Source: Rhodobiaceae bacterium UBA4490 (GTDB lineage: Bacteria; Pseudomonadota; Alphaproteobacteria; Parvibaculales; Parvibaculaceae). From it: DNA of 64,000 bases. Every line of letters starts with the position of its first letter. Position 1 is the stretch's first letter. A model generated the notes under the pieces. It worked only from the letters and a program-made list of their open reading frames with translations. It did no database searches and was not told the DNA's origin. Shown one piece after another: positions 1 through 9,930 of this stretch. Made by a program: the position numbers and the translations under genes. The stretch is from positions 443,624 to 507,623 of the forward strand of contig DGNO01000002.1 in NCBI GenBank assembly GCA_002389665.1, read 5' to 3'.

Positions 1-72
1 CGCGAGCACCGCCAACAAGCCGAAGCCCGTCCAGCGCACTACCTTGCGTGCTATGTCGGCGCGCCATTCCAC
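1..72 (-). CDS. tamB: TamB-like protein, N-terminal fragment
   Basis: Only the first 24 codons lie in the window. A GTG start two bases after the tamA stop opens a frame with a basic N-terminus followed by a hydrophobic stretch (WTGFGLLAVLA). That fits the single inner-membrane anchor of TamB (DUF490), which spans the periplasm and works with the Omp85 protein TamA. A TAG stop lies a few codons upstream in this frame, so no earlier start is possible. The identification rests mainly on position directly behind tamA; the rest of the gene is outside the window. Confidence 0.55.
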   Translation of the reverse strand, partial: MEWRADIARKVVRWTGFGLLAVLA

Positions 73-73
73 T

Positions 74-1930
74 TTAGAACGCCTGCCCTATGCTGATATA
101 GAACTGAAAATCATCATCGAAGTCGCGTTTGTTGAGCGGCACGGCGACATCGAGACGGATCGGCCCGAAATCGGTGAAATAGCGAAGCCCTAAACCCGCC
201 GCCCAGCGCAGTTTTTCCTGAAAGTCGGGATAAGCGGAATCGAATGCCGACCCGCCATCGACGAACGGTACAACGCCGATGCTTTCCGTCGCCTTGATGC
301 GCAATTCGCTTTTCACCTCGAAGAGCGAGCGCCCGCCAAGCGGATCGTTCTGCGCATCGAGCGGTCCGGCACTTTGATATTCAAAGCCGCGCACGGAGCC
401 GCCCCCGCCGGAATAGAACCGTTTATTCGCGGGGATTTGATCCGTCTCCTCGCCCAAAATCGCCCCGGCGCGCACCTGCCCCGCCAGCACGTAGCGCTTC
501 TCCTCATCGAGCGCATGATAAGCAGAGCCCGTGGCGGAGAGTTTCGTGAAGGCCAGCGCCCCGCTCCCCGTTCCCGCATAGGGCGTGACATTGAAGGTAA
601 GGCGCGTGCCTTCCGTGGGGTTCAGTGCATTGTCGCTCGTGTCGCGCGAAGCGGTCAGCGGCAGGCCGAAAAGCTGGAAGGTGGTGCCGGAAAATTCATC
701 CTTCAGATAAGTATATTCACCGATAACCCCGGCGCTGAGGCGCCAATTCTCACGCCAAGGCCGCTCGATGCCGATACCGGCGGTGAGCCCTTGTTCATCG
801 AAAGCTTCGGTATTGCGGTTTTTCAGCGTGGCTTCCGCCGTCAGCTCCTGCCCCGGCTCCAGAAAGCGCGGCTTCTTGAAAAGAAACCCAAGCGATTGCT
901 CAAGCTCACTTACCGTTAGCGAGGCGCGCAGTTTTTCATTGCGCCCGAAAAGATTGCGGTGCTCCCAGGACGCATCGGCGCCCGCCCCTTCACTGGTGGA
1001 ATATTTCGCCCCAAAGCCGATGGAGCGCGGCGGCGCTTCGCTAAGCTTCACGTTCATCGGCAGTTTGCCGTCCGCGCCCACCGCATCGCCCTTTTCAATG
1101 CCGATGGAACTGAAAAGCCCGGTGGACGCGAAAGAGCGGCGCGTTGCCTCCACCGCCTCCTCGTCATAGACCGCGCCTTCTTCCCAGGTGACGAGGGCGC
1201 GTTTGTAATCTTCTTTCACATCCGGCGCACCTTCGATGCCGGTTTCCCCGAACGCCGCCTCCGCACCGGCGGCCACACGCAGCCGCACGCGCATGGTTTT
1301 CTCCTCGCGGTTGATGATGGCGCTGCGGTCCTCGATGTTGGCAAGCGGGTGGCCGTGGCGCTCCAAAAACCGGAGGAGCGAGGCTTCCGCGCCCAGAATT
1401 TCCGGCGCGCGGGCAGGCTTTTCCAAACGAATGCCAAGGTCGGAAAGCGCAGGCCGCTCATCCGGCACTTGCCCCCCATAATCGATATCGAAATCGGCGA
1501 GCGTGTAAACGGGGCCCGGCTCCACCACAATATCGACCATGGCTGGCTCGCTTTTGCCCGTCACCGTGATGTCGACAGCGCCGTCATAATAACCTTCGGA
1601 CTTCAGCGCGGTTTTGAGGCGCTCGGTATCTTCATCGGCCCGGCGCCGGAGTGCGCCGAGTGAACGCGGCAAGCGCTCTTCAAGCGCGATAAGCTGCGAA
1701 GAGCCGCGCAGGATTTCCCGCAGCCCCTCTTTCTCCATCCCGTGCAATTGCGTGGTGTAGGGCACACCGCCCGTATCGGAGAAAACCGGTGCGCCGCCAA
1801 GCTCGCCTTCTTCGCCCCCGCCTGTGAGCCGGTCAAGCAATCCGCCCGAAGCGCAGCCGGAAAGAAACACAGCCAGGAAAAGAAGAAAAAGGATGCTGAC
1901 GAGGCGCTTGTTTTGAAAGAATGCTGTCAT
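74..1930 (-). CDS. tamA: TamA-like Omp85 outer-membrane assembly protein
   Basis: A 618-residue protein of the Omp85/BamA superfamily. The N-terminal half carries POTRA-like domains (about residues 60-290). The C-terminal half reads as a beta-barrel rich in alternating aromatic and glycine residues and ends in the terminal Phe typical of barrel proteins. Known TamA proteins insert autotransporters and other outer-membrane proteins together with TamB, whose gene starts just downstream. The ATG at 1930 was chosen over one 20 codons earlier because it starts directly at a hydrophobic leader with a good lipobox (LSGC, Cys near residue 26). This predicts a lipid-anchored N-terminus, which is unusual for TamA. 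Confidence 0.85.
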   Translation of the reverse strand: MTAFFQNKRLVSILFLLFLAVFLSGCASGGLLDRLTGGGEEGELGGAPVFSDTGGVPYTTQLHGMEKEGLREILRGSSQLIALEERLPRSLGALRRRADEDTERLKTALKSEGYYDGAVDITVTGKSEPAMVDIVVEPGPVYTLADFDIDYGGQVPDERPALSDLGIRLEKPARAPEILGAEASLLRFLERHGHPLANIEDRSAIINREEKTMRVRLRVAAGAEAAFGETGIEGAPDVKEDYKRALVTWEEGAVYDEEAVEATRRSFASTGLFSSIGIEKGDAVGADGKLPMNVKLSEAPPRSIGFGAKYSTSEGAGADASWEHRNLFGRNEKLRASLTVSELEQSLGFLFKKPRFLEPGQELTAEATLKNRNTEAFDEQGLTAGIGIERPWRENWRLSAGVIGEYTYLKDEFSGTTFQLFGLPLTASRDTSDNALNPTEGTRLTFNVTPYAGTGSGALAFTKLSATGSAYHALDEEKRYVLAGQVRAGAILGEETDQIPANKRFYSGGGGSVRGFEYQSAGPLDAQNDPLGGRSLFEVKSELRIKATESIGVVPFVDGGSAFDSAYPDFQEKLRWAAGLGLRYFTDFGPIRLDVAVPLNKRDFDDDFQFYISIGQAF

Positions 1931-2031
1931 TCTGACGCCTGGATCAGGCCTCCGGAACCGTCCGGCGCAGATGCCGGGTGAATGCCGCAATGTTTAAGCT
2001 CAGCCTCACTTTCTTGCTACCATGATAACGC

Positions 2032-2068
2032 AAAGGCGTCCAGCCGCAGCGAGCAGCTGAACGCCTTT
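2032..2068. terminator. Inverted repeat, probable terminator
   Basis: Arms at 2032-2044 and 2056-2068 pair over about 12 bp with one mismatch. The hairpin lies between the end of the flavin monooxygenase gene and the start of tamA, both on the minus strand. The longer T run is on the plus-strand side, so termination of the monooxygenase message is plausible but weak. Confidence 0.5.
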
Positions 2069-2089
2069 TTAATTCATGATTTCAGGGAC

Positions 2090-3589
2090 TTAGCTCGCCA
2101 CGGCAACCTTGGCAGGCTGCGGTGCGGCGCCCGCCTCGGGATTGGAGAATTCCATCACCCCGTCTTCCACATTACCGAAACGCAAGGACATGAGGTCGAG
2201 CGCATAGTTCTGGTAAAGTTTCCAAGGTTTCTTGCTGCCCTGGCGCGGGAACTGGTCGATGGCCCGCTGCACATAGCCGGAGCTGAGATCGAGCCAGGGC
2301 TCTTCTTCCATATTGGGATCGGTGACGCGCGGCGTTGCCTGGCGCAGCCCCGATTCTTCCATATGATTCAGAAGCCGGCAGACATATTCGCAGGTCAGAT
2401 CGCATTTCAGCGTCCAAGAGGCGTTCGTATAGCCGAAGGACGAGGCAAGGTTCGGCACATCGCTATACATCATGCCCTTGTAGTTGAAGGTTTTGGAGAG
2501 ATCCATCACCTTGCCGTCCACCTCGACTTCAAGGCCGCTGAGCAGCTGCATATTGAGCCCTGTCGCGCTGACCACGAGATCGGCTTCGAGTTCCTTGCCC
2601 GATTTCAGCTTGATGCCCTTGGGCGTGAAGCGGTCGATATGATCGGTCACGACCGAGGCCTCGCCTTCCTTCAGGCTTTCGAAGAGATCGCCATTTGGCA
2701 CCAGGCACAGACGCTGATCCCAAGGGTTATAGCTCGGCGTGAAATGCTCGATGTCGAAATCGGGGCCGAGCTGCTCGCGCACCCCGTCCAGGATCAGCTT
2801 CTTCACCTTTTCCGGTTTGCGCCGGCACATATTGTAGAAATACATGCCGAGCAGCACGTTCTTCCAGCGGATGAGCCGGTAGGCAGTTTTCGCCGGCAGC
2901 TTGCTGCGCAGCCAATTGGCAAGCGCGTCTTCGGCCGGGCGCGAGACGACATAAGTCGGCGAGCGCTGCAGCATCGTCACATGCGCGGCCTTCTTCGCCA
3001 TTTCCGGCACAAGCGTTACCGCCGTCGCGCCGCTGCCGATCACCACGACTTTCTTGCCGTCATAATCAATGTCATCCGTCCACTTTTGCGGATGAACGAG
3101 GCGGCCCTGATAATCTTCCACACCGTCGAAATGCGGCATGTAACCCTGGTCGTAATTGTAATAGCCCGAGCACATGAAAAGGAAATTGCAGGTATAGCGG
3201 CGCGTCTCGCCGGTATCCGTCAGCTCGGTTTCCACCGTCCAGCATGCCTTATCGCTCGACCAGGCGGCGCGTTTAACGTGATGGCCGTAACGGATTTTCT
3301 TGTCGATGCCGTTTTCTTCCGCCGTCTCTTTCAGATAGTTCAGGATCGAAGGGCCATCGGCGATGGCTTTCGCTTCCTTCCAGGGTTTGAAGGAATAGCC
3401 GAGCGTATACATGTCCGAGTCCGAGCGGATGCCGGGATAGCGGAACAGGTCCCAAGTGCCGCCAAGACTCTCGCGCCGCTCTAAAATGGCGTAAGTCCGG
3501 TTCGGGCTGTTGGCCTGAAGGTGATAGCCTGCGCCGATGCCGGAAATACCCGCACCGACAATGAGCACGTCAAAATGTTCGACTGTCAT
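2090..3589 (-). CDS. FAD-dependent monooxygenase, EthA-like (Baeyer-Villiger type)
   Basis: A 499-residue flavoprotein that closely resembles mycobacterial EthA along its length. It has an N-terminal FAD-binding GAGISG motif, the segment GGTWDLFRYPGIRSDSDMY, a second Rossmann motif (IGSGATAV, about residue 180) for NADPH, and NPWDQRLCLVPNGDLF near residue 295. The family oxidises ketones to esters and can oxygenate sulfur compounds; the natural substrate here cannot be read from sequence. The ATG at 3589 is preferred over an in-frame TTG four codons earlier. The gene stands alone, divergent from pat, with a 188-bp intergenic gap. Confidence 0.88.
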   Translation of the reverse strand: MTVEHFDVLIVGAGISGIGAGYHLQANSPNRTYAILERRESLGGTWDLFRYPGIRSDSDMYTLGYSFKPWKEAKAIADGPSILNYLKETAEENGIDKKIRYGHHVKRAAWSSDKACWTVETELTDTGETRRYTCNFLFMCSGYYNYDQGYMPHFDGVEDYQGRLVHPQKWTDDIDYDGKKVVVIGSGATAVTLVPEMAKKAAHVTMLQRSPTYVVSRPAEDALANWLRSKLPAKTAYRLIRWKNVLLGMYFYNMCRRKPEKVKKLILDGVREQLGPDFDIEHFTPSYNPWDQRLCLVPNGDLFESLKEGEASVVTDHIDRFTPKGIKLKSGKELEADLVVSATGLNMQLLSGLEVEVDGKVMDLSKTFNYKGMMYSDVPNLASSFGYTNASWTLKCDLTCEYVCRLLNHMEESGLRQATPRVTDPNMEEEPWLDLSSGYVQRAIDQFPRQGSKKPWKLYQNYALDLMSLRFGNVEDGVMEFSNPEAGAAPQPAKVAVAS

Positions 3590-3777
3590 GAAACCTGCCA
3601 ACTCCCCAATTTATTCTCTCTGCCAATGGGCCATTTTTCCCGGCACCATCATTTCTGACATTATATCAGTTTTTCGCACCCCCGTAAGTACGTCGGGGAA
3701 ACGTCAAGAATTGCATAGTAAAATCATATAGTTAAAGATCGTCTGAGAGCCCCCGGAAAACAGGAGCGCGCGTCTTC

Positions 3778-6495
3778 ATGAGCATTCGCAACCTGGACAA
3801 GATTTTCCTGCCCCGTTCCATCGCGCTGATCGGCGCCAGCGGCAAGGAAGGCGCCCTCGGCCATATCGTGCTGACCAAACTGCGCGAGGCGGGCTTTAAA
3901 GGGGAAATCTGGCCGGTCAATCCGGGGTACCGGGAAATATCGGGCCTGACCTGTTTCAAGGACATCGCCGCCCTGCCCGGCACGCCCGACCTTGCGATCA
4001 TCGCCACACCTGCGCCAACCGTACCGGGTCTCATCGGCGAGCTGGGCGAGGCCGGCACCCGCGCCGCCGTGGTCATCACCGCCGGGCTTGGCGCCAATGA
4101 AGAAGGCACGCTCAAACGCCAGATGCTGGAGGCCGCCCGCCCGCATCTCATGCGCATCATCGGGCCCAATACGCTCGGCCTCATCGTGCCGCCCATCGGC
4201 CTGAATGCGAGCTTTGCCGACCCGTCCGTTGCAAGCGGCGATCTCGCGCTCATCTCCCAGTCCGGTGCCGTCATCGCCACCATGGCCGACTGGGCCAACA
4301 GCCGGAATGTCGGTTTTTCCTCCATGGTCTCGCTCGGCGACATGTCGGATGTGGATTTCGGCGACCTCCTCGACTGGTTTGCCGCCGACACGCGCACCCG
4401 CGCCATTCTGCTTTATGTGGAATCCGTCACCCATCCGCAAAAATTCATGTCCGCCGCCCGCTCCGCCGCGCGCGCCAAACCCGTCATCGTCATCAAATCG
4501 GGCCGCCATGAAGAAGCGGCAAAAGCAGCTGCCTCTCACACCGGCGCACTCGCCGGCTCCGATGCGGTTTACGATGCCGCCTTTCGCCGGGCGGGCCTTT
4601 TGCGTGTTTTCGATCTCGATGAGCTTTTCTCGGCCACCGAAACACTCGGCCATGTGCAACCCTTCCGCGGCGACCGGCTTTCCGTGCTCACCAATGGCGG
4701 CGGCACCGGCGTTCTTGCGGTCGACACGCTGGCCGATCTCGGCGGCAAGCTGGCAAAGCTCGATGAGGACACCTTAAAGGCGCTGGACGGCGTACTGCCC
4801 GCCACCTGGTCCCGCGCGAACCCGGTCGATATTATCGGCGATGCGGATGAACACCGTTACAGCGCCTCGCTGGATCACCTTTTGGGCGACAAGAACACCG
4901 ATGCCGTGCTGGTGATGAACTGCCCGACCGCCCTTGCCTCCAGCGAAAAGACCGCAAAAGCCGTGGCGGATGCCATCGGCGCTTACCGCAAGGCCCATCC
5001 CCGCGCCAAGCCGGTTTTCACGTGCTGGCTCGGCGGCGGGGCGGAAGAAAAAGCGCGCGGTATTTTCGAGCCTCTGCATATTCCGAATTTTTCAACACCG
5101 GGTGATGCCGTGCGCGGCTTCGTTTATCTGACCCGCTATGCCGCCGCCCAGGAAGCGCTCATCCGCATGCCGCCGAGCCTGCCCGGCGACTTCAAACCGG
5201 ATAAACAGCGCGCTCAGAAGACCGTTCAGCGCGCCATCGAAGAGGGAAAGAAATGGCTGGATAGCGGCGACATTAGCGAGATTTTTGCAGCCTATGACAT
5301 TCCCTATGTCGCGCCCCGCTTTGCCGCAACGCCGGAAGACGCAGGCAAAGCCGCCCGCGATCTTCTGCAGGATCATGAAGCCTGCGCCCTCAAAATCGTC
5401 TCTCCCGACATCCAGCACAAATCCGATGTCGGCGGCGTAAAACTGAACATCACCAGCGCGACAGCCGCCGAAGAATGCGCCCGCCAGATGATGGAAGACA
5501 TAAGCGCGGCCTATCCTGATAAACGCATCGAAGGGGTCAGCCTCGAACCCTTGATCGACCGGCCCGCCGCGCGCGAGCTCATTCTCGGTCTTGCCGATGA
5601 TAAACTGTTCGGCCCCGTGGTACTTTTCGGCCAGGGCGGCACGGCGGTTGAGGTGATCAGCGACAAAGCGCTGGCGCTGCCGCCGCTCGACCTCACCCTC
5701 GCCCATGACCTCATCGAGCAGACGCGGGTGGCCAAGCTTTTAAAATCCTACCGCGCGCAAGCTGCTGCCGATATCGGCGCCGTGGCGCTGACGCTCGTGA
5801 AGATCTCACAGCTTGCCGCCGACATTCCCGAAATCCGCGAACTCGATATCAACCCGCTGCTTGCCGATGAAGACGGCATTATCGCGCTCGATGCGCGCAT
5901 GCGCGTTGCCGAGGAAAAAAGACGCGACAGGCATGGCGGCAATCCCCGCTTTGCCGTGCATCCTTACCCTTCCGAATGGGAAGGGGAGCTGGAGCTTCTG
6001 GATGGCAGCAAAATCATCGCCCGGCCCGTGCGCCCGGAAGATGAAATGCTTTATCAGGAGTTCTTCGACCATGTGACACCGGACGATGCGCGGCTGCGGT
6101 TCTTCTCTCCGAAGCCCGAGCTTTCCCACAAGCTGATCGCCCGCTTCACGCAGATCGACTACAACCGCGCCATGGCCTTCGTCGCACTTGACCCGGAAAC
6201 GGGCGCGTTGCTCGGCGTCGTGCGCCTTCATGCCGATGCCAATGGCGAGATTGCCGAATATGCCATTCTCGTGCGCTCGACGATCAAGGGCAAAGGGCTC
6301 GGCTGGGCGCTTATGACGATGATCATCGATTATGCGCGCAAGACCGGCCTTAAAAAAGTGTACGGCGATGTGCTCCGCGCCAACACCGTGATGCTGCGCA
6401 TGTGCGGTGATCTGGGTTTTGCCCAAAGCTTCGACACGGATGATCCCGCCATCGTCCATGTCGAGCTCGACCTAAGAGAGGAAAGACCCGCTTAA
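3778..6495 (+). CDS. Pat/PatZ-type protein lysine acetyltransferase (ACD domains plus GNAT)
   Basis: A 905-residue multidomain protein. Residues about 5-480 match NDP-forming acyl-CoA synthetase: a CoA-binding fold, then ligase domains with SQSGAVIATMADW and SHTGALAGSDAVYDA. Residues about 490-720 are an ATP-grasp domain, and the last 170 residues are a GNAT domain ending in a Gly-rich acetyl-CoA site (IKGKGLGWAL). Proteins of this architecture, such as PatZ/YfiQ, acetylate and inactivate acetyl-CoA synthetase and other enzymes; the synthetase part is usually a regulatory sensor. AGGAG lies 12 bases before the ATG. The stop overlaps the cobA stop on the opposite strand. Confidence 0.85.
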   Translation: MSIRNLDKIFLPRSIALIGASGKEGALGHIVLTKLREAGFKGEIWPVNPGYREISGLTCFKDIAALPGTPDLAIIATPAPTVPGLIGELGEAGTRAAVVITAGLGANEEGTLKRQMLEAARPHLMRIIGPNTLGLIVPPIGLNASFADPSVASGDLALISQSGAVIATMADWANSRNVGFSSMVSLGDMSDVDFGDLLDWFAADTRTRAILLYVESVTHPQKFMSAARSAARAKPVIVIKSGRHEEAAKAAASHTGALAGSDAVYDAAFRRAGLLRVFDLDELFSATETLGHVQPFRGDRLSVLTNGGGTGVLAVDTLADLGGKLAKLDEDTLKALDGVLPATWSRANPVDIIGDADEHRYSASLDHLLGDKNTDAVLVMNCPTALASSEKTAKAVADAIGAYRKAHPRAKPVFTCWLGGGAEEKARGIFEPLHIPNFSTPGDAVRGFVYLTRYAAAQEALIRMPPSLPGDFKPDKQRAQKTVQRAIEEGKKWLDSGDISEIFAAYDIPYVAPRFAATPEDAGKAARDLLQDHEACALKIVSPDIQHKSDVGGVKLNITSATAAEECARQMMEDISAAYPDKRIEGVSLEPLIDRPAARELILGLADDKLFGPVVLFGQGGTAVEVISDKALALPPLDLTLAHDLIEQTRVAKLLKSYRAQAAADIGAVALTLVKISQLAADIPEIRELDINPLLADEDGIIALDARMRVAEEKRRDRHGGNPRFAVHPYPSEWEGELELLDGSKIIARPVRPEDEMLYQEFFDHVTPDDARLRFFSPKPELSHKLIARFTQIDYNRAMAFVALDPETGALLGVVRLHADANGEIAEYAILVRSTIKGKGLGWALMTMIIDYARKTGLKKVYGDVLRANTVMLRMCGDLGFAQSFDTDDPAIVHVELDLREERPA

Positions 6496-7262
6496 GCGCA
6501 GTCCGAAAGTGCGGGGGCGCGGGAAAGGCGCTTTTGCGCATGCGCACCCAGCGCGTAACCGATCATCAGCAAGACGGGCTGGGCGGGATCGGCGGTCAAT
6601 GCGCCTGCCCCCACCTCCGCCAAAGTCGCCGCCCGAATGCGTTCTTGCGGCATCGAGACCGCTTCCACGATCAACACCGGCATGGAATAGCTCATGCCCG
6701 CCGCCGCAAGCCGGCGCGCAATCCGCACAAGCGCGCTGCGGGCCATATAGAAAGCGAGTGTTTCCTCACCCCCGACAAGCCTGCCCCAGGCCGGATCATT
6801 CGGCTCTTCAGGGCAAGAGGCCGTGGTGAGAAAACGCACGCCGCGCACTTTCCCGCGCAGCGTCAGCGGCACACCGGCAGAGGCCGCCGCAGCGGAAGCC
6901 GCCGTGATGCCGGGGCAGATATCATAGCCGATGCCATGCGCGCTGAGCGCCGCTACTTCTTCTTCAAGCCGCCCGAAGATCACCGGGTCGCCGCCTTTAA
7001 GGCGGATGACGCGCCCGCCGCGCTGTGCTTCGGCAACGAGACGGCGGTTGATCTCACTCTGGCCCATGGAATGGCACCCGGCCCGCTTGCCGGCCGAGAT
7101 GCGGCGCGCGCCGGGCCGGATCATTTTCAATATTTCGGGCCCGACAAGTGCATCATAAAGGACCGCATCGGCCTCATTAAGAAGCCGGGCGGCACGCAGT
7201 GTCAAAAGTTCGGGATTGCCCGGCCCCGCGCCGACGAAATGAACATGTCCCATCTTTCTCAT
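6492..7262 (-). CDS. cobA: Uroporphyrinogen-III C-methyltransferase (SUMT)
   Basis: A 256-residue SAM-dependent tetrapyrrole methylase. The N-terminal VGAGPGNPELLTLRA loop and the LKGGDP motif are diagnostic. It makes precorrin-2 from uroporphyrinogen III, the first step to siroheme. The protein has only the methylase half of CysG, so oxidation and iron insertion must come from another gene. It is the last gene of the nitrate operon, four bases after nasA, which makes sense because NirB requires siroheme. GGAG stands 8 bases before the chosen ATG; a second ATG three codons in is possible. Confidence 0.92.
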   Translation of the reverse strand: MRKMGHVHFVGAGPGNPELLTLRAARLLNEADAVLYDALVGPEILKMIRPGARRISAGKRAGCHSMGQSEINRRLVAEAQRGGRVIRLKGGDPVIFGRLEEEVAALSAHGIGYDICPGITAASAAAASAGVPLTLRGKVRGVRFLTTASCPEEPNDPAWGRLVGGEETLAFYMARSALVRIARRLAAAGMSYSMPVLIVEAVSMPQERIRAATLAEVGAGALTADPAQPVLLMIGYALGAHAQKRLSRAPALSDCA

Positions 7263-7266
7263 CCTT

Positions 7267-9930
7267 TCACTCCGCCGCTTCTTTCATAAAGGCCCGCTCG
7301 AGCAGGGCCGCAATTTCGGGGCGGCAGGAGCCGCAATTGGTGCCAGCCTGCGTTGCCTCACCGACCGCCCGCACGCTCGTCAAATTCTTCGCCGCAATCG
7401 CTGTAAGGATGGCTTTTTCCGAAACGCCGAAACAGGAGCAGACCTTGGCCCCGCCTTGCGAAGGGTCCATGGGTGCAGCCGCAATGAGCGCCTGACGCGC
7501 CGCCCCTTCCGCACGCCTGCCAAGCTGCTCGGAAAGCCAGGAAGGATCGGGCACGCTGCCCGCGGGCCCCGAGAAGAACGCCGCAACCGGCACGCCCTCA
7601 TCCAGGAGCACCCGGCGGAATGTACCCCGCGCTTTGTCTTCCACCGCCAGCACATCGCCTTTCCAGGCACGCGCTTCTTCCTCCAGCCGCGTGAAAGGCG
7701 CGGCATCCTCAAGCGCTGCCAGATAAAAAAGCTCGCCTTCTGCGACAGGTACCCGCGCCCAATAATCGAACCTCTCCGGCGTGAAGGCCGCGTGGCTGAG
7801 ATAGAACCCGGCGCGCACGGGACGCACCGGCTTCACGCGCACGGGCGTGTGCTTGAATTCAGGCTGACCGGAATGTGGGTCCGTGACGGGATTAACAAGC
7901 GCGCCCACCGTACCCGCCGCCGACATGTGCCGCGTCCAATGAATGGGAATGAAAATCTCCCCGCGCCGCAGCCCGCCATCCGCTACCACACGGAAAAGCC
8001 CCCGCCCCCATTTCGTTGCCGCTTCCGCAAGCCCCTTCGGAGACAGACCGAAAGCCGCCATGTCCTCCGGATGGCAATAAAGCACCGGCTCTTTCACATG
8101 GCTCATAAGGCGGGGCACCGCGCCCGTGCGCGTCATGCTGTGCCATTGATCGCGCAAACGGCCCGTATTGAGAAGAAGCGGAAAATCGTCATTAGCGCCA
8201 TGAACGGGCAGCACGTCTTCAAGAGGCAGAAACCGCGCGCGGCCATCTTCATGTGCGAATTTCCCGTCCGCAAAAAGCCGCCCGTCCGCTGCCGCCTTTT
8301 CTTTATCTCCCTTCCGGGCAGGCCAGAGAAAGGGCGTCATCGCCTCATACCTGGCATCCGAAATATCCGCATAAGCGGAAATATCGAAAAGCCGCTCGCC
8401 CTTGTTCTCGAAACCGGAAAGGGCCGCATGTTCGCGGAAAATATCCGCCGGGCCCTCATAAGGAAACGCCGCGCCGAAGCCCATGCGCCGGGCGATTTCA
8501 GCGAGTGCCCACCAGTCGGGCTTTGCCTCGCCGGGCGCGGCTTGCAGACGGCGCTGGCGGGAAATGCGCCGCTCGGAATTCGTCACCGTACCGTCTTTCT
8601 CGCCCCAGCCTTCGGCGGGCAGCGCCACATCGGCATAAGCCAGCGTGTCGGAACTTGCCATGCAGTCAGAGACGATAACGAGCTCGCATTTTTCAAGCGC
8701 GGCGCGCACCCGCCCGGCATCGGGCAGGCTGACAGCAGGATTGGTCGCCATGATCCAAAGGGCTTTGACCTTGCCCTCATGCACCGCCTCGAACAAATCG
8801 ACGGCTTTCAGCCCACCAGAGGCCGCCATGGAAGGCGCGTTCCAGAAGCGCTCCACTGTTTTCACCGCTTCCGGCTCGAAGGAAAGATGCGCGGCAAGCT
8901 GATTGGCAAGGCCGCCCACTTCCCGCCCGCCCATGGCGTTGGGCTGGCCGGTAATCGAAAAAGGGCCCATGCCAGGCTTGCCGATGCGCCCCGTCAGCAA
9001 ATGGCAATTGATGATGGCATTGACCTTGTCCGTGCCGCGGCTCGACTGGTTGATGCCTTGCGAAAAACCGCTCACCCAGCGCTCGTTTTCCAGCACCGAG
9101 GTAAAAAACTGCAGCACCAGTTTTTCTTCCAGCCCGCAGCGCGCCGCGACATGGGCAAGCTCCGTTTCAGGCGCATTGAGAAGCGGCAAAAGCTTTTCGA
9201 AATCCGCCGTCGAGCGGGCGATGAAGCTTTCATCTGCCGCCCCCTCCTCGCAAAGGAAACGGAAAAGCCCGTTGAAAAGCGCCACATCGCTGCCCGGCTT
9301 GAGGGGAAGGTGAAGATCGGCGGCCTGCGCCGTTGCCGTTTTGCGCGGATCGATGACGATAAGGCGGGAGCCGCGTTTCTCCCGCGCCGCTTCGAACCGT
9401 TGAAAGAGCACCGGATGGCACCAGGCCGCATTCGCCCCGGCCAGAACGAGAAGATCCGTCTCCTCGAAATCCTCATAAACGCCCGGCACCACATCCTCGC
9501 CAAACGCGCGCCGGTGCCCGGCAACGGCGGAGGACATGCAAAGGCGGGAATTCGTATCGACATTGCCCGAGCCGATGAACCCTTTCATCAGCTTGTTGGC
9601 GGCATAATAATCTTCCGTCAGAAGCTGGCCCGACAGATAAAAGGCAATAGCGTCAGGCCCATGCGCTTCGCGGATATGCAAGAAGCGTTCGGCAATATGA
9701 TCGAGCACCTCTTCCCAGCTCACCCGTTCCCCTTTGATCAAAGGATAGGAGAGCCGGTCCTTGGCGCTCACCGTTTCGCCCAGAGCCTGCCCTTTTCCGC
9801 ATAATTTGCCGAAATTGGCAGGATGCACCGGGTCGCCCTTCACCCGCACGCGGCCGTCCCGGGCGCTGGCAAGCACACCGCAGCCAACCCCGCAATAGGC
9901 GCATGTGGTGCGGATGGGCGCCGGCCGCAT
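7267..9930 (-). CDS. nasA: Assimilatory nitrate reductase, catalytic subunit
   Basis: An 887-residue molybdopterin oxidoreductase of the NasA/NarB type. A 4Fe-4S site (CAYCGVGC and a later LCGKG Cys) opens the protein, the bis-MGD domains follow, and the C-terminus adds a BFD-like 2Fe-2S domain (CSCFGVSEKAI, GTNCGSCRPEI). It is a cytoplasmic enzyme reducing nitrate to nitrite and has no Tat leader. The start overlaps the nirD stop by one base, and cobA follows after four. The cofactor explains the nearby mobA. Confidence 0.94.
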   Translation of the reverse strand: MRPAPIRTTCAYCGVGCGVLASARDGRVRVKGDPVHPANFGKLCGKGQALGETVSAKDRLSYPLIKGERVSWEEVLDHIAERFLHIREAHGPDAIAFYLSGQLLTEDYYAANKLMKGFIGSGNVDTNSRLCMSSAVAGHRRAFGEDVVPGVYEDFEETDLLVLAGANAAWCHPVLFQRFEAAREKRGSRLIVIDPRKTATAQAADLHLPLKPGSDVALFNGLFRFLCEEGAADESFIARSTADFEKLLPLLNAPETELAHVAARCGLEEKLVLQFFTSVLENERWVSGFSQGINQSSRGTDKVNAIINCHLLTGRIGKPGMGPFSITGQPNAMGGREVGGLANQLAAHLSFEPEAVKTVERFWNAPSMAASGGLKAVDLFEAVHEGKVKALWIMATNPAVSLPDAGRVRAALEKCELVIVSDCMASSDTLAYADVALPAEGWGEKDGTVTNSERRISRQRRLQAAPGEAKPDWWALAEIARRMGFGAAFPYEGPADIFREHAALSGFENKGERLFDISAYADISDARYEAMTPFLWPARKGDKEKAAADGRLFADGKFAHEDGRARFLPLEDVLPVHGANDDFPLLLNTGRLRDQWHSMTRTGAVPRLMSHVKEPVLYCHPEDMAAFGLSPKGLAEAATKWGRGLFRVVADGGLRRGEIFIPIHWTRHMSAAGTVGALVNPVTDPHSGQPEFKHTPVRVKPVRPVRAGFYLSHAAFTPERFDYWARVPVAEGELFYLAALEDAAPFTRLEEEARAWKGDVLAVEDKARGTFRRVLLDEGVPVAAFFSGPAGSVPDPSWLSEQLGRRAEGAARQALIAAAPMDPSQGGAKVCSCFGVSEKAILTAIAAKNLTSVRAVGEATQAGTNCGSCRPEIAALLERAFMKEAAE

